This document shows, in pieces, positions 7,173-14,202 of a DNA stretch of 15,119 bases. The translations under genes were made by a program, and so were the position numbers. Below the pieces are notes generated by a model. The model had not been told where the DNA came from. It was given only the letters and a program-made list of their open reading frames with translations, and searched no databases. Position 1 is the first letter of the stretch; the number at the start of each line of letters is the position of its first letter. Source of the stretch: Clostridiales bacterium (GTDB lineage Bacteria; Bacillota; Clostridia; Christensenellales; Aristaeellaceae); the NCBI GenBank assembly GCA_012522875.1, contig JAAYJP010000026.1:1-15119 (forward strand), given 5' to 3'.

Positions 7173-8243
7173 TTATTGGATTTCAGTGACCGTTACGTTC
7201 TCAACGGGAATTTCGGTGACGGACAGCACATCGGTGTCCTTGAGCAGTGGCACCTCGCCTGCCACCAGTTTGGCAAAGACCGCGTCATAGTCGGCCTGGC
7301 TGAAGGTGTTGAACTTGGAGGTCTCCATGGGCAGGGACACGCCATCCCGGGCAGCGTCCATGACCAGCGCCTGGCCGGCCGGGAATTCGCCGTTGTAGAA
7401 GGCGTCCAGTGTGGAGATAACGGAGGCGGCCAGGCCCTTCATGGCGGAGGTGATGACGGTCTCGCTCTGGGGAGACTGGTCCACATCCACGCCGATGACC
7501 TTGGCGCCCGCGGCTTCAGCCGCTGCCATGACGGAGTCACCCACCGCGCCGCCGCAGGCGAAAATCACTTCGACGCCGTCCGCGTACCAGGAGGCCGCCA
7601 GTGCCTGCGCTTCAGGTGTGGCCGCGAAACCGCCGGTGTAGTGGTAGTTGAGGGTCAGGCCATCCACGCCCATTTCGGTGGCGGCGTAATCAATGCCCTG
7701 GGCAAAGCCGTAGCCAAAGCGCACCACGGCGGGAACCGCCATGCCGCCCATGAAGCCCAGCTTGGTATAGCCATCCTTGACGGCGGCGTAGCCCGCCAGG
7801 AAGCCCGCCTGCTCCTCAGCGTAGACGATGCCAACAGCGTTGGCTTCTGTGCGGTATTCGGGGCCTTCCGGCTTGCTCCAGTCCCCGTCGTTGGGGTTGC
7901 CGTCGATGAGGACGAAGTGCACCTCAGGGTACATGTCCTGCGCCACAAAGATAGGCTGTTCAAACAGGTAGCCCGGGGTGACGATGATGTCCGCGCCGTC
8001 GTTCACGGCCTGCTCGATCATGTCCAGGTAGATTTCCGTGGACTGCTGGGTGGGCTGGTAATAGTTGCGGGTTTTGCTGTTGGCATCTGTGTATTCCACG
8101 ATGCCTTCCCAGGTGCCCTGGTTGAAGGACTTGTCATCAATGGTGCCGATGTCCGTGATCATGGCGACATCATACTCCGCCGCGAACGCGGCAAAGGGCA
8201 GTGCCAGGGCCAGGACTAACACGAGGGACAGAAGTTTTTTCAT
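7173..8243 (-). CDS. BMP-family (PnrA-like) substrate-binding protein, secreted
   Basis: The 356-residue product starts with a clear signal peptide (MKK, then a Leu/Val/Ala core, ending PFAAFA before AEYDV). The mature part begins with VAMITDIGTIDDKSFNQGTWEG, the diagnostic start of BMP (PnrA/Med-like, type I periplasmic-binding fold) proteins. It continues with ADIIVTPGYLFEQP, GFLAGYAAV and KVIGVDVDQSPQ, all typical. PnrA and its relatives bind purine nucleosides, so this should capture nucleosides outside the membrane and deliver them to the two permeases. Odd point: there is no lipobox cysteine, although most Gram-positive BMP proteins are lipoproteins. ATG at 8243 is preceded by AAGGAGG at 7 bases. 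It is the first gene of the operon, directly behind a strong promoter and a palindrome. Confidence 0.95.
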   Translation of the reverse strand: MKKLLSLVLVLALALPFAAFAAEYDVAMITDIGTIDDKSFNQGTWEGIVEYTDANSKTRNYYQPTQQSTEIYLDMIEQAVNDGADIIVTPGYLFEQPIFVAQDMYPEVHFVLIDGNPNDGDWSKPEGPEYRTEANAVGIVYAEEQAGFLAGYAAVKDGYTKLGFMGGMAVPAVVRFGYGFAQGIDYAATEMGVDGLTLNYHYTGGFAATPEAQALAASWYADGVEVIFACGGAVGDSVMAAAEAAGAKVIGVDVDQSPQSETVITSAMKGLAASVISTLDAFYNGEFPAGQALVMDAARDGVSLPMETSKFNTFSQADYDAVFAKLVAGEVPLLKDTDVLSVTEIPVENVTVTEIQ

Positions 8244-8270
8244 CTTGCTTCCTCCTTAATATTGGGCATT

Positions 8271-8287
8271 TAGAAACGATGTTTCTA
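8271..8287. promoter_or_regulatory. Palindromic operator candidate in the BMP operon leader
   Basis: TAGAAAC-GAT-GTTTCTA is an inverted repeat with perfect 7-bp arms and a 3-base centre. It sits roughly +5 to +21 relative to the transcription start predicted from the promoter at 8298-8326, a classic repressor position. No regulator gene lies next to it, so the binding protein is unknown. Confidence 0.55.
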
Positions 8288-8297
8288 TGCTGTTTTC

Positions 8298-8326
8298 ATT
8301 ATAGCCAAGTGACGCCCGGTTGACAA
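8298..8326 (-). promoter_or_regulatory. Promoter of the BMP nucleoside-type transporter operon
   Basis: On the minus strand TTGTCA (8321-8326) and TATAAT (8298-8303) are separated by exactly 17 bases; five of six and six of six positions match the sigma-A consensus. Transcription should start near 8291, leaving a leader of about 48 bases before the ATG at 8243. That leader is too short for most riboswitches. The run of same-strand genes from 8243 to 1749 is probably transcribed from here. Confidence 0.85.
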
Positions 8327-8357
8327 GCGAAAAAGGGATGCCCGGGAACAGCAAACC

Positions 8358-8366
8358 TGATATAGT
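8358..8366 (+). promoter_or_regulatory. Extended -10 promoter of the zinc-ribbon gene
   Basis: TGATATAGT is an extended -10 element (TG, one base, TATAGT) with no convincing -35. Transcription would start near 8373, about 30 bases before the GTG start at 8402. It is divergent from, and about 35 bases outside, the BMP operon promoter. Confidence 0.45.
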
Positions 8367-8401
8367 AAACATGCAAAAATATGGGTCCGAGGAGGCAGGC
8401 C

Positions 8402-8869
8402 GTGAAAACAAGTGAGTTCAGAAAGCGCCCGGAAATTTCTCCCGGCCGAAAAGCCCTGTACTATGCGGGGATGGGCCTGGTGGGGCTGGGGATCATTCTT
8501 TTCCTGGGGGGATTCCTGTCAGCCGTTTCTTCTTTTGGGGACTTTGGGAGAGGCTGGGAAAGGTTGCCCCGCGGTTTTTCACTGCCCATTATCGGCGTGG
8601 TGCTGGTCATCATCGGCGGTTTCCTGCGTGCTGCGGGCGCCAGGGGCCTGGCCGGGTCCGGCATCCTGCTGGACCCTGAAAAGGCGCGGGAGGACCTTCA
8701 TCCCTACACCCACGCCGTCGGTGGCATGGTTCAGGACGCGGTGAAGGGCTTCAGAGAGTCCTCGGGGGACAATGCGCCCGCAGAAGGCGTGAAAGTGCGC
8801 TGTCCGCATTGCCGGGCCCTGAATGATGAGACCGCGAAGTTCTGCGGCCAGTGCGGGCAGGCGCTCTGA
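8402..8869 (+). CDS. Two-helix membrane protein with C-terminal zinc ribbon
   Basis: This is a 155-residue protein of unknown function. A basic N-terminus is followed by two hydrophobic helices (about 18-44 and 60-77), a linker of about 55 residues, and a C-terminal zinc ribbon CPHC-x10-CGQC (Cys134, 137, 148, 151). That ribbon should bind one Zn2+ in a rubredoxin-like knuckle fold. 'Zinc-ribbon domain-containing protein' is the only safe name; such small membrane-anchored ribbons are common in Firmicutes. The GTG start at 8402 is chosen because GGAGG ends six bases before it; an in-frame ATG at 8381 lies upstream of that site and barely inside the predicted transcript. It is divergent from the transporter operon and about 170 bases upstream of rqcH, which has its own promoter. 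Confidence 0.8.
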   Translation: MKTSEFRKRPEISPGRKALYYAGMGLVGLGIILFLGGFLSAVSSFGDFGRGWERLPRGFSLPIIGVVLVIIGGFLRAAGARGLAGSGILLDPEKAREDLHPYTHAVGGMVQDAVKGFRESSGDNAPAEGVKVRCPHCRALNDETAKFCGQCGQAL

Positions 8870-9008
8870 CCAAACCCAGGCATCCGTCCACACCCCGGTG
8901 TATTGGCGGGAGCCGGTTTGGCCGGCGGGCCGCGCCCTTCAGGATAATCCGCTCACAGGGCTGATCCATGGCCCATGCGCCCACGCGAAGGCCGCCGGGG
9001 GTTTCTTG

Positions 9009-9017
9009 TGCTACAAT
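9009..9017 (+). promoter_or_regulatory. Extended -10 promoter of rqcH
   Basis: TGCTACAAT is an extended -10 box (TG, one base, TACAAT); the -35 region is poor. Transcription would begin near 9024, giving a leader of about 19 bases that holds GGGGAGG directly before the ATG at 9043. This placement argues against the longer reading of the gene from 8968. Confidence 0.6.
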
Positions 9018-9042
9018 GGGGAAAACACACGGGGAGGTTTCT

Positions 9043-10779
9043 ATGCCCCTTGACGGCATCACCTTGGGTTTTATCGCCCGGGAGCTCGAAGCGAAGCTGA
9101 TGGGCGCCCGGGTGGACAAGATCAGCCAGCCGGACCATGACCTGGTCATCCTCACGCTTCGGGCGCAGGGGGAGACGCTCAGGCTGCTGATTTCCGCTAC
9201 CCCGGGCAGCGCCCGGATGCACCTGAGCCAGTCCCGTTACGAGAATCCGGATGAGGCGCCGATGTTTTGCATGCTGATGCGAAAACACCTGGCAGGCGGG
9301 CGGGTCACCGGCATCCGGCAGCTGGGCGGCGACCGCTTGATTGAAATGCGGGTCACAGGAAGGGATGAATTGGAGAGCAGCCGGGAAAAGGTGCTCTATT
9401 TTGAGGCCATGGGCAAGCACTCAAACCTCACACTGACTGAAGGCGGGAGGATCCTGGATGCCCTTCGCCATGTAAGCCCGGATATGAGCCGGGTGCGCCA
9501 GCTCCTGCCAGGGCTCCCCTACGAGATGCCGCCGGTTCAGGACAAACTGGACCCGGGTGAAATGGACAAGGCGGCCCTGGCTGCCCGGATGAAGGCATTC
9601 AAGGGCCCACTTGACCGGTTCCTGGCGGACCATGTCACCGGCGTATCCCGCCAGACAGCATGGGAGATGGCTCTCAGGGTTGCCGGGGACACTGAAGCCC
9701 GGCTTGACGGCCTTGACTTAGAGGCGCTGGCGGATAGGCTGGCTGCGCTCTTCACCGCCCTTCCCGGGATGGCGTCGCCCCGGCTTCTGATGGACATGGA
9801 AGGTACGCCGGCTGACGCGCTGCCCTTCCCCTTTATCAGCCAGCCTCAGCAGCGACAGGAACCTTCGGACAGCCTGTCCCAGGCCGTGGAAACCCGCTTT
9901 GATGCCCGGGACCGTGCCCTCAGGCTTGCGCAGCGCGCCGCCAGCCTCAACAAAACCATCACCAACGCGTTGAACAAGGCCAGGCGCAAGCTGGCGATCA
10001 TTCAGGAAGAAACGCCAAGCTTTGAGCAGGCGGAAGAGTTGAGGGTGATGGGCGAGCTGATCACTGCCAACCTCCATGCCCTGCCCCGGGGTGCTGAATC
10101 AGTCACCCTGCCCAACTACTACACCGGTGGGGAGACGGCCATTCCCCTTGACCCCGCGCTGCCGCCTTCGGCCAATGCCCAGCGCTACTTCAAGCGCTAC
10201 CGCAAAGCCCACACCGCACGGAAACTGTCTGACTCCCACCAGGAGAGGGCGCTTTCAGACATCGCGCTGCTTGAGGAGAGCTTGTATTTTCTGGAACGGG
10301 CGCAGAGCAACCAGGAAATAAGCGAACTAAGGGCCCAGCTTGCGCTGGCAGGCTTCGCCCGCCCCTTGGCAGGGGAAGGCAAAAAGAAGAAGAAAACAGA
10401 AAGCCCGATGATGCGCTTCACCTCCTCAGACGGCTTTATCATCATCGCCGGGCGCAACGCCGGGCAAAACGAACGCCTGCTCAGGGAGGCCCGGGGGGAA
10501 GATATCTGGCTGCACGCCAGGGATGTTCCCGGCTCCCATGTCCTGATCACCGCGGCCGGCCGGGCTGTGCCCCGGGCCACCATCCAGGAGGCTGCCAAAA
10601 TCGCTGCGTTCTATTCCCAGTCCCGGGGGAAGCCGGTGCAGGTGGACTACACCCTTCGCAAAAATGTGCGGAAGATCCCGGGAGGGGGCCCGGGCCTGGT
10701 GCACTATACCGGGGAAAAGGGTTTGACAGCACAGGCACAGGAGCCCGAGATCCTGGCCCTGGCCGCCCGTGCCCGCTAA
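9043..10779 (+). CDS. rqcH: RqcH / NFACT-family ribosome quality control factor
   Basis: The 578-residue product is bacterial RqcH (Rqc2/NEMF homologue, once annotated as fibronectin-binding protein FbpA). RqcH binds 50S subunits obstructed by peptidyl-tRNA and recruits tRNA-Ala to add C-terminal alanine tails that mark stalled chains for proteolysis. The NFACT-N domain opens with MPLDGITLGFIARELEAKL; the DR pair needed for tRNA recruitment in B. subtilis RqcH (D97/R98) is present at the same positions here. A long helical coiled-coil middle (about 280-430) contains NAQRYFKRYRKA. NFACT-R begins at about 456 with MRFTSSDGFIIIAGRNAGQNERL and includes DIWLHARDVPGSHV. A Lys-rich link (GKKKKK) precedes it. 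ATG at 9043 has GGGGAGG at 5 bases; an upstream in-frame ATG at 8968 lies before the promoter and adds unconserved residues. Length is normal for the family. Confidence 0.95.
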   Translation: MPLDGITLGFIARELEAKLMGARVDKISQPDHDLVILTLRAQGETLRLLISATPGSARMHLSQSRYENPDEAPMFCMLMRKHLAGGRVTGIRQLGGDRLIEMRVTGRDELESSREKVLYFEAMGKHSNLTLTEGGRILDALRHVSPDMSRVRQLLPGLPYEMPPVQDKLDPGEMDKAALAARMKAFKGPLDRFLADHVTGVSRQTAWEMALRVAGDTEARLDGLDLEALADRLAALFTALPGMASPRLLMDMEGTPADALPFPFISQPQQRQEPSDSLSQAVETRFDARDRALRLAQRAASLNKTITNALNKARRKLAIIQEETPSFEQAEELRVMGELITANLHALPRGAESVTLPNYYTGGETAIPLDPALPPSANAQRYFKRYRKAHTARKLSDSHQERALSDIALLEESLYFLERAQSNQEISELRAQLALAGFARPLAGEGKKKKKTESPMMRFTSSDGFIIIAGRNAGQNERLLREARGEDIWLHARDVPGSHVLITAAGRAVPRATIQEAAKIAAFYSQSRGKPVQVDYTLRKNVRKIPGGGPGLVHYTGEKGLTAQAQEPEILALAARAR

Positions 10780-11089
10780 CGCCTGATCACAGCACCTCAG
10801 TATGTGCCACCCGATTCCTGCCGGGCGGCTCCTGCTGAGCCCAGACAGGCAGGCAGTGATAAGAGGGCTTCGGCAGGCTTAACGATCCGTTGCTCTTAGC
10901 GTAGAAAGCCCGGTTCTTAGCCTTCGGGATACCTTTCTCTCCCCAGGAGCCCGCGGCTTGTGAATGTGAGGGGAACCCGCAGCGCACGCTTCCGGCAAAC
11001 AGCGCGCCGGAAGGGGAGCAAAGAGACTTCCGGTGGGGCAGGATTTCGCTGGCGCAGCCTACGGAACGGACAACACGCCACTTCCCATC

Positions 11090-11110
11090 GGGGCGTGCAC
11101 CCCTTTTTTT
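11090..11110 (+). terminator. Intrinsic terminator after rqcH / the structured region
   Basis: GGGG (11090-11093) and CCCC (11100-11103) form a short GC stem with a 6-base loop, followed at once by seven T residues (11104-11110). A second cluster, GGGGG at 11111 followed by a T run at 11126-11132, may add to termination. The stem is short, so efficiency is uncertain. Confidence 0.55.
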
Positions 11111-11173
11111 GGGGGTAGCCACACCTTTTTTTCATACCCGTAACGAAATTTACGAAAACCTTTCCCCCGTCCC

Positions 11174-11202
11174 TTGCCATATTGCTGGAAGATGGCTATA
11201 GT
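11174..11202 (+). promoter_or_regulatory. Promoter of the LacI-type regulator and beta-glucosidase operon
   Basis: TTGCCA (11174-11179) and TATAGT (11197-11202) are separated by 17 bases and each match the sigma-A consensus at five of six positions. Transcription should start near 11209, about 40 bases before the ATG at 11250. Confidence 0.75.
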
Positions 11203-11211
11203 GGGAAGGCG

Positions 11212-11221
11212 AAATCGATTT
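11212..11221. promoter_or_regulatory. LacI-family operator candidate (autoregulatory)
   Basis: AAATCGATTT is a perfect palindrome with a central CG step, the usual core of LacI-family operators. It sits at about +4 to +13 of the promoter just upstream, between promoter and regulator gene. The regulator probably represses its own operon until a sugar effector is present. A further inverted repeat, CGTAA (11139-11143) with TTACG (11150-11154), lies upstream of the -35 and could be a second site. Confidence 0.5.
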
Positions 11222-11249
11222 AGTTACACGAATAATGGAAGGAGGCGCC

Positions 11250-12272
11250 ATGGCCATATCCATCAAGCACCTGTCCGAAGCCTGCGGTGTCTCCCCATCC
11301 ACTGTCAGCAAGGCGCTCAACGGCTACGCCGACATCTCCGAAGATACCCGGCTGAGGGTGCAGACCGCGGCGGAGAAACTGGGCTACCGTCCCAGCCCCA
11401 TTGCCCGGGCGCTGAAAACCGGGCGCACCTACAACATCGGCGTTGTCTACAACGAAAAAAGCGGCAGCGGATTTACGCACAGTTTCTTTGCGCCGGTGCT
11501 GGAGTCACTCAAGTCCGAAGCGGAAAGCCATGGCTATGACATCAGCTTCATCACCCCCCATTCCAAAGCCCTGGGGATGAGCTACCTGACCCACAGCCTC
11601 TACCGCAAGGTGGACGCCGTGTGCGTGCTCTGCTGCGATTTTGAGGATGCCGAGGTGCGCCAGCTGAGCCGCAGCAGCCTGCCGCTGGTCACCATCGATG
11701 AGGTTCTGGAGGGGCGCTGCTGCGTGATGTCCCAGAACGAGGAAGGCATGGCGGAGCTGACCCGCCATGTTATTTCCCTGGGCCACCGGGACATAGCCTA
11801 TGTGCACGGCCTCCTGCCCGCTGTGGCCAGTGTCCAGCGCTTAAAAGGCTTTCACGCCGCCATGGCAGGGGCGGGCATCCCGGTGAACCCTGGCTGGATC
11901 AAACCCAGCTCCTACCACAGGCCCAATGAAACCCGCGAGGCGGTCAGGGAGTTGCTGAAGAGCCCCAAGCGCCCCACCTGCATCCTCCTTCCGGATGACT
12001 ATGCCGCCCTGGGCGGGCTGGAAGCCGCGGCTGCCGAAGGGCTGAGGGTGCCGGAGGATATCTCCATGGCCGGCTTTGACGGCGTGAGCATCCTCCAGAT
12101 GTGCCGCCCCCAGATGACCACGGTGGCACAGGACTGTGAGGGCATCGGCCGCCTGGCCGCCCAAAGCCTGGTGGATCAGATTGAAAACCCGCAGGGAAGC
12201 CGGCCGCTGCTTGTCCATGTGCCCGCCCGGCTGATCAAAGGCCAGACAGTGTGCGCCATCACTGGCGCTTAA
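11250..12272 (+). CDS. LacI/GalR-family transcriptional regulator
   Basis: The 340-residue product has an N-terminal LacI helix-turn-helix (SIKHLSEACGVSPSTVSKALNG, about residues 4-25) and a hinge region with YRPSPIARALKTGRT. A periplasmic-binding-protein-like effector domain follows (about 60-335) with CILLPDDYAALGGLEAAAAEGLRVPEDISMAGFDG, which is typical of the family. It most likely binds a sugar or sugar derivative and controls the GH1 beta-glucosidase gene that begins 29 bases after its stop codon. The ATG at 11250 is preferred over one at 11235 because GGAAGGAGG lies between them, 4 bases before the later ATG. Effector identity cannot be read from the sequence. No transporter gene accompanies the pair, so uptake of the beta-glucoside must be encoded elsewhere. 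Confidence 0.92.
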   Translation: MAISIKHLSEACGVSPSTVSKALNGYADISEDTRLRVQTAAEKLGYRPSPIARALKTGRTYNIGVVYNEKSGSGFTHSFFAPVLESLKSEAESHGYDISFITPHSKALGMSYLTHSLYRKVDAVCVLCCDFEDAEVRQLSRSSLPLVTIDEVLEGRCCVMSQNEEGMAELTRHVISLGHRDIAYVHGLLPAVASVQRLKGFHAAMAGAGIPVNPGWIKPSSYHRPNETREAVRELLKSPKRPTCILLPDDYAALGGLEAAAAEGLRVPEDISMAGFDGVSILQMCRPQMTTVAQDCEGIGRLAAQSLVDQIENPQGSRPLLVHVPARLIKGQTVCAITGA

Positions 12273-12301
12273 CGCAATAAACCAAACAACAAGGAGTCAT
12301 T

Positions 12302-13660
12302 ATGCCGTTTCGCAATGATTTTATCTGGGGAGCAGCTACCTCTTCCTATCAGATCGAGGGCGCGGCCAGGGAGGACGGCAAGGGGCTTTCCGTATGGGAC
12401 GCGTTCAGCCACCAGCCGGGCAAGGTGTTTGAAGGGCACACGGGCGATGTGGCCTGCGACCACTATCACCGGTATCTGGAGGACATTGGCCTTATGGCCC
12501 GGATGGGGATCAGGAACTACCGCTTTTCCGTGTCCTGGCCAAGGCTTATGCCCGAGGGCACCGGAGCGGTCAATCCGAAGGGGGTCGATTTCTACAGCCG
12601 GTTGGTCGACGCGCTGCTGGAAAAAGGCATCCGCCCCTGGATGACCCTCTATCACTGGGACCTGCCCTATGCCCTGCAGGCCCGGGGCGGCTGGGAAAAC
12701 CCGGATATGCCTGGGTGGTTTGAAGCATACGCGGCACTTTGCGCCCGGAGCTACGGTGACAGGGTGAAGGACTTCATCCCCCTGAATGAGCCCCAGTGCT
12801 TCATTGGCCTGGGCTATGGCAACGGCATCCATGCTCCCGGCCTTATCATGGGCCCGCACGCCATGGTGCCCATGGCCCACCATGTTCTTGTGGCTAATGG
12901 GAGAGCTGTCCAGGCCCTGCGCGCCCTGGTACCCGGCTGCAAGGTGGCATACGCGCCCAACATGAGCCCCTGCATCCCGGCAACAGGGAGCGGGGAAGAC
13001 ATCGCGGCAGCGCGGGCTGCCTTCTTCAACATGCCCGAGGGGGAGAAATGGTACTGGAATGTTCCCTGGTGGAGCGATCCGGTGATGCTGGGGGAATATC
13101 CGTCCCAGGGGCTTTCCCGCCTGGGATGCTTCCTGCCGAAGGGCTGGGAGAAGGACATGCCGCTTATCCACCAAAAGCTTGACTATTACGGGCAGAATAT
13201 CTATCAGGGCAATGTTATTAGTGCCGCGGACAATGCCCGGGGCTGGGAAGAAAAGCCCCATCCCCCCGGCATCGCCAAGACGGGCATTCAGTGGCCCATC
13301 ACGCCCGAAGCCCTTTACTGGGGCCCACGCTTCCTTTATGAGCGTTACCAAACGCCCATCCTTATCACCGAAAACGGGCTGAGCTGCCATGACGCCCTGT
13401 CCCTGGACGGCAGGGTGCATGATCCCAACCGGGAGAACTATGTGCGCCGGTACCTCAGAGCCCTGCGCCGGGCGGCGGATGATGGCGTCGCCATCGCAGG
13501 CTACTTCTACTGGTCGCTGATGGACAATTTCGAGTGGGCCCAGGGCTATTCAGACCGCTTTGGGCTCATCCATGTGGACTATGAAACCGGCCGGCGCACC
13601 CTCAAGGAGTCCGCCTGGTGGTACAAAGAAGTGATGGAGGCCAACGGCGAAAATCTGTAG
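12302..13660 (+). CDS. GH1 family beta-glucosidase
   Basis: The 452-residue enzyme is a glycoside hydrolase family 1 TIM barrel of normal length with no signal peptide, so it is intracellular. It starts FRNDFIWGAATSSYQIEGAA. The acid/base Glu163 is in LNEPQ and the nucleophile Glu357 in ILITENGL, so the retaining mechanism is intact. The substrate end reads NFEWAQGYSDRFGLIHVDY (Glu411-Trp412), which is the beta-glucosidase form that binds unphosphorylated glucose; the S-x-K-Y type phosphate-binding loop of 6-phospho-beta-glucosidases is absent. It should therefore release glucose from cellobiose or other beta-glucosides imported without phosphorylation. ATG at 12302 follows AAGGAG by 5 bases, 29 bases after the regulator gene, in one operon. 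Exact substrate (gluco-, fuco- or galactosides) is open. No clear terminator is seen between its stop codon and the tRNA promoter. Confidence 0.95.
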   Translation: MPFRNDFIWGAATSSYQIEGAAREDGKGLSVWDAFSHQPGKVFEGHTGDVACDHYHRYLEDIGLMARMGIRNYRFSVSWPRLMPEGTGAVNPKGVDFYSRLVDALLEKGIRPWMTLYHWDLPYALQARGGWENPDMPGWFEAYAALCARSYGDRVKDFIPLNEPQCFIGLGYGNGIHAPGLIMGPHAMVPMAHHVLVANGRAVQALRALVPGCKVAYAPNMSPCIPATGSGEDIAAARAAFFNMPEGEKWYWNVPWWSDPVMLGEYPSQGLSRLGCFLPKGWEKDMPLIHQKLDYYGQNIYQGNVISAADNARGWEEKPHPPGIAKTGIQWPITPEALYWGPRFLYERYQTPILITENGLSCHDALSLDGRVHDPNRENYVRRYLRALRRAADDGVAIAGYFYWSLMDNFEWAQGYSDRFGLIHVDYETGRRTLKESAWWYKEVMEANGENL

Positions 13661-13725
13661 GATTCTGCCCGGAGGCGGTCCCAGGCTATGGCGCTGTCCC
13701 CGGCGAATCTTCAGCCTTTGCGCGC

Positions 13726-13754
13726 TTGACAGTCGAAAAGGACCGTGCTACTAT
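13726..13754 (+). promoter_or_regulatory. tRNA operon promoter
   Basis: A perfect -35 TTGACA (13726-13731) stands 17 bases from TACTAT (13749-13754), which is also preceded by an extended -10 TG (13746-13747). Transcription should begin near 13761. It gives a leader of about 40 bases, containing a GC-rich inverted repeat (GGGG around 13771, CCCC around 13781), before tRNA-Lys. Confidence 0.85.
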
Positions 13755-13799
13755 ATCTTTCGCTGACGCGGGGCCGACCTCCCCGTAGCGGGAAACCTC

Positions 13800-13875
13800 G
13801 ACCCATTAGCTCAGTTGGCAGAGCACTTGACTTTTAATCAAGGTGTCCCGCGTTCGAGTCGCGGATGGGTCACCA
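13800..13875 (+). tRNA. tRNA-Lys (anticodon UUU)
   Basis: This is a 76-base gene with encoded CCA. Acceptor GACCCAT pairs with ATGGGTC; the D arm is GCTC/GAGC; the anticodon stem CTTGA/TCAAG encloses CTTTTAA, giving anticodon TTT; the T arm CCGCG-TTCGAGT-CGCGG is perfect. First tRNA of the operon. Confidence 0.97.
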
Positions 13876-13897
13876 ATTTCCCGGTCAGTGCTGGCGC

Positions 13898-13982
13898 GCG
13901 GGCGTGGCGGAACTGGCAGACGCGCCAGACTTAGGATCTGGTGCCTAACGGCATAAGAGTTCAAATCTCTTCGTCCGCACCA
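13898..13982 (+). tRNA. tRNA-Leu (anticodon UAG)
   Basis: This is an 85-base class II tRNA with encoded CCA. Acceptor GCGGGCG pairs with CGTCCGC through one G-U pair. The anticodon loop CTTAGGA in stem CCAGA/TCTGG gives TAG (reads CUN leucine codons). A long variable arm (TGCC-TAAC-GGCA) marks it as Leu-type. T arm AAGAG-TTCAAAT-CTCTT. Confidence 0.97.
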
Positions 13983-14021
13983 TTTTCTTAAGGTTCAAGC
14001 CCATGCCCGGCAGCCTTTCAT

Positions 14022-14097
14022 GCGGTAGTAGCTCAGTTGGTAGAGCGCAACCTTGCCAAGGTTGAGGTCGCGAGTCCGAGTCTCGTCTACCGCTCCA
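14022..14097 (+). tRNA. tRNA-Gly (anticodon GCC) with an unusual T loop
   Basis: This is a 76-base gene with encoded CCA. Acceptor GCGGTAG pairs with CTACCGC. Anticodon stem CAACC/GGTTG encloses TTGCCAA, giving GCC. The T arm GCGAG-TCCGAGT-CTCGT has C at position 55 (14076) where almost all elongator tRNAs have U (pseudouridine 55). The D loop keeps its GG pair. Confidence 0.95.
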
Positions 14098-14202
14098 GCG
14101 TCGCAGTGACCTGCACTCCCCTCGCCGCCGGGGCAGGCCGTTCCATAACTGCTCCTTTTCCGCTGAAAACCTGAGGGCTTTCAGCAGGGCAAGAGGGCCG
14201 AA

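Larger units (their letters stand above)
10780..11249. other. 470-base gene-free region with strong inverted repeats (candidate structured RNA)
   Basis: No credible protein gene is seen on either strand. Strong inverted repeats are present. CCTGCC (10817-10822) pairs with GGCAGG (10848-10853), with GGGC/GCCC nested inside. TAAGAG (10860-10865) pairs with CTCTTA (10893-10898). CTTCCGGC (10989-10996) pairs with GCCGGAAG (11006-11013), and CCGGAAG (11007-11013) can instead pair with CTTCCGG (11027-11033). A terminator at 11090-11110 ends this part. It could be an rqcH 3' UTR, an independent small RNA, or a dispersed repeat. Signature sequences of tmRNA, SRP RNA, RNase P RNA and T-box leaders were looked for by eye and not found. 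The last 80 bases hold the lacI-type promoter and operator. Confidence 0.5.

Noticed and set aside
5770..8219. Long plus-strand frames opposite the ATPase (452 aa) and BMP protein (347 aa) genes
   Set aside because: Both are His/Val/Gly-rich shadows of confidently identified genes and show no family features of their own.
8244..8297. Purine riboswitch in front of the nucleoside transporter
   Set aside because: The leader is only about 48 bases and is occupied by a palindrome and the ribosome binding site; no purine aptamer core is visible.
8968..9042. 25-residue N-terminal extension of RqcH from an upstream ATG
   Set aside because: It lies before the extended -10 promoter at 9009-9017, and the family start MPLDGITLGF has an ideal ribosome binding site.
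10787..11122. Minus-strand 111-residue reading frame in the rqcH-lacI gap
   Set aside because: GTG start with only one base after an AAAGG sequence, no domain recognised, low-complexity composition, and it covers strong inverted repeats; structure explains the stretch better.
12269..13420. Long 383-residue minus-strand frame opposite the GH1 gene
   Set aside because: Antisense to an intact, fully conserved beta-glucosidase; long shadow frames are expected in GC-rich DNA.
13661..13725. Terminator for the beta-glucosidase operon (GATTC at 13661 with GAATC near 13704)
   Set aside because: The arms are short, the loop is long and there is no T run, so read-through into the tRNA operon cannot be excluded and no terminator was annotated.
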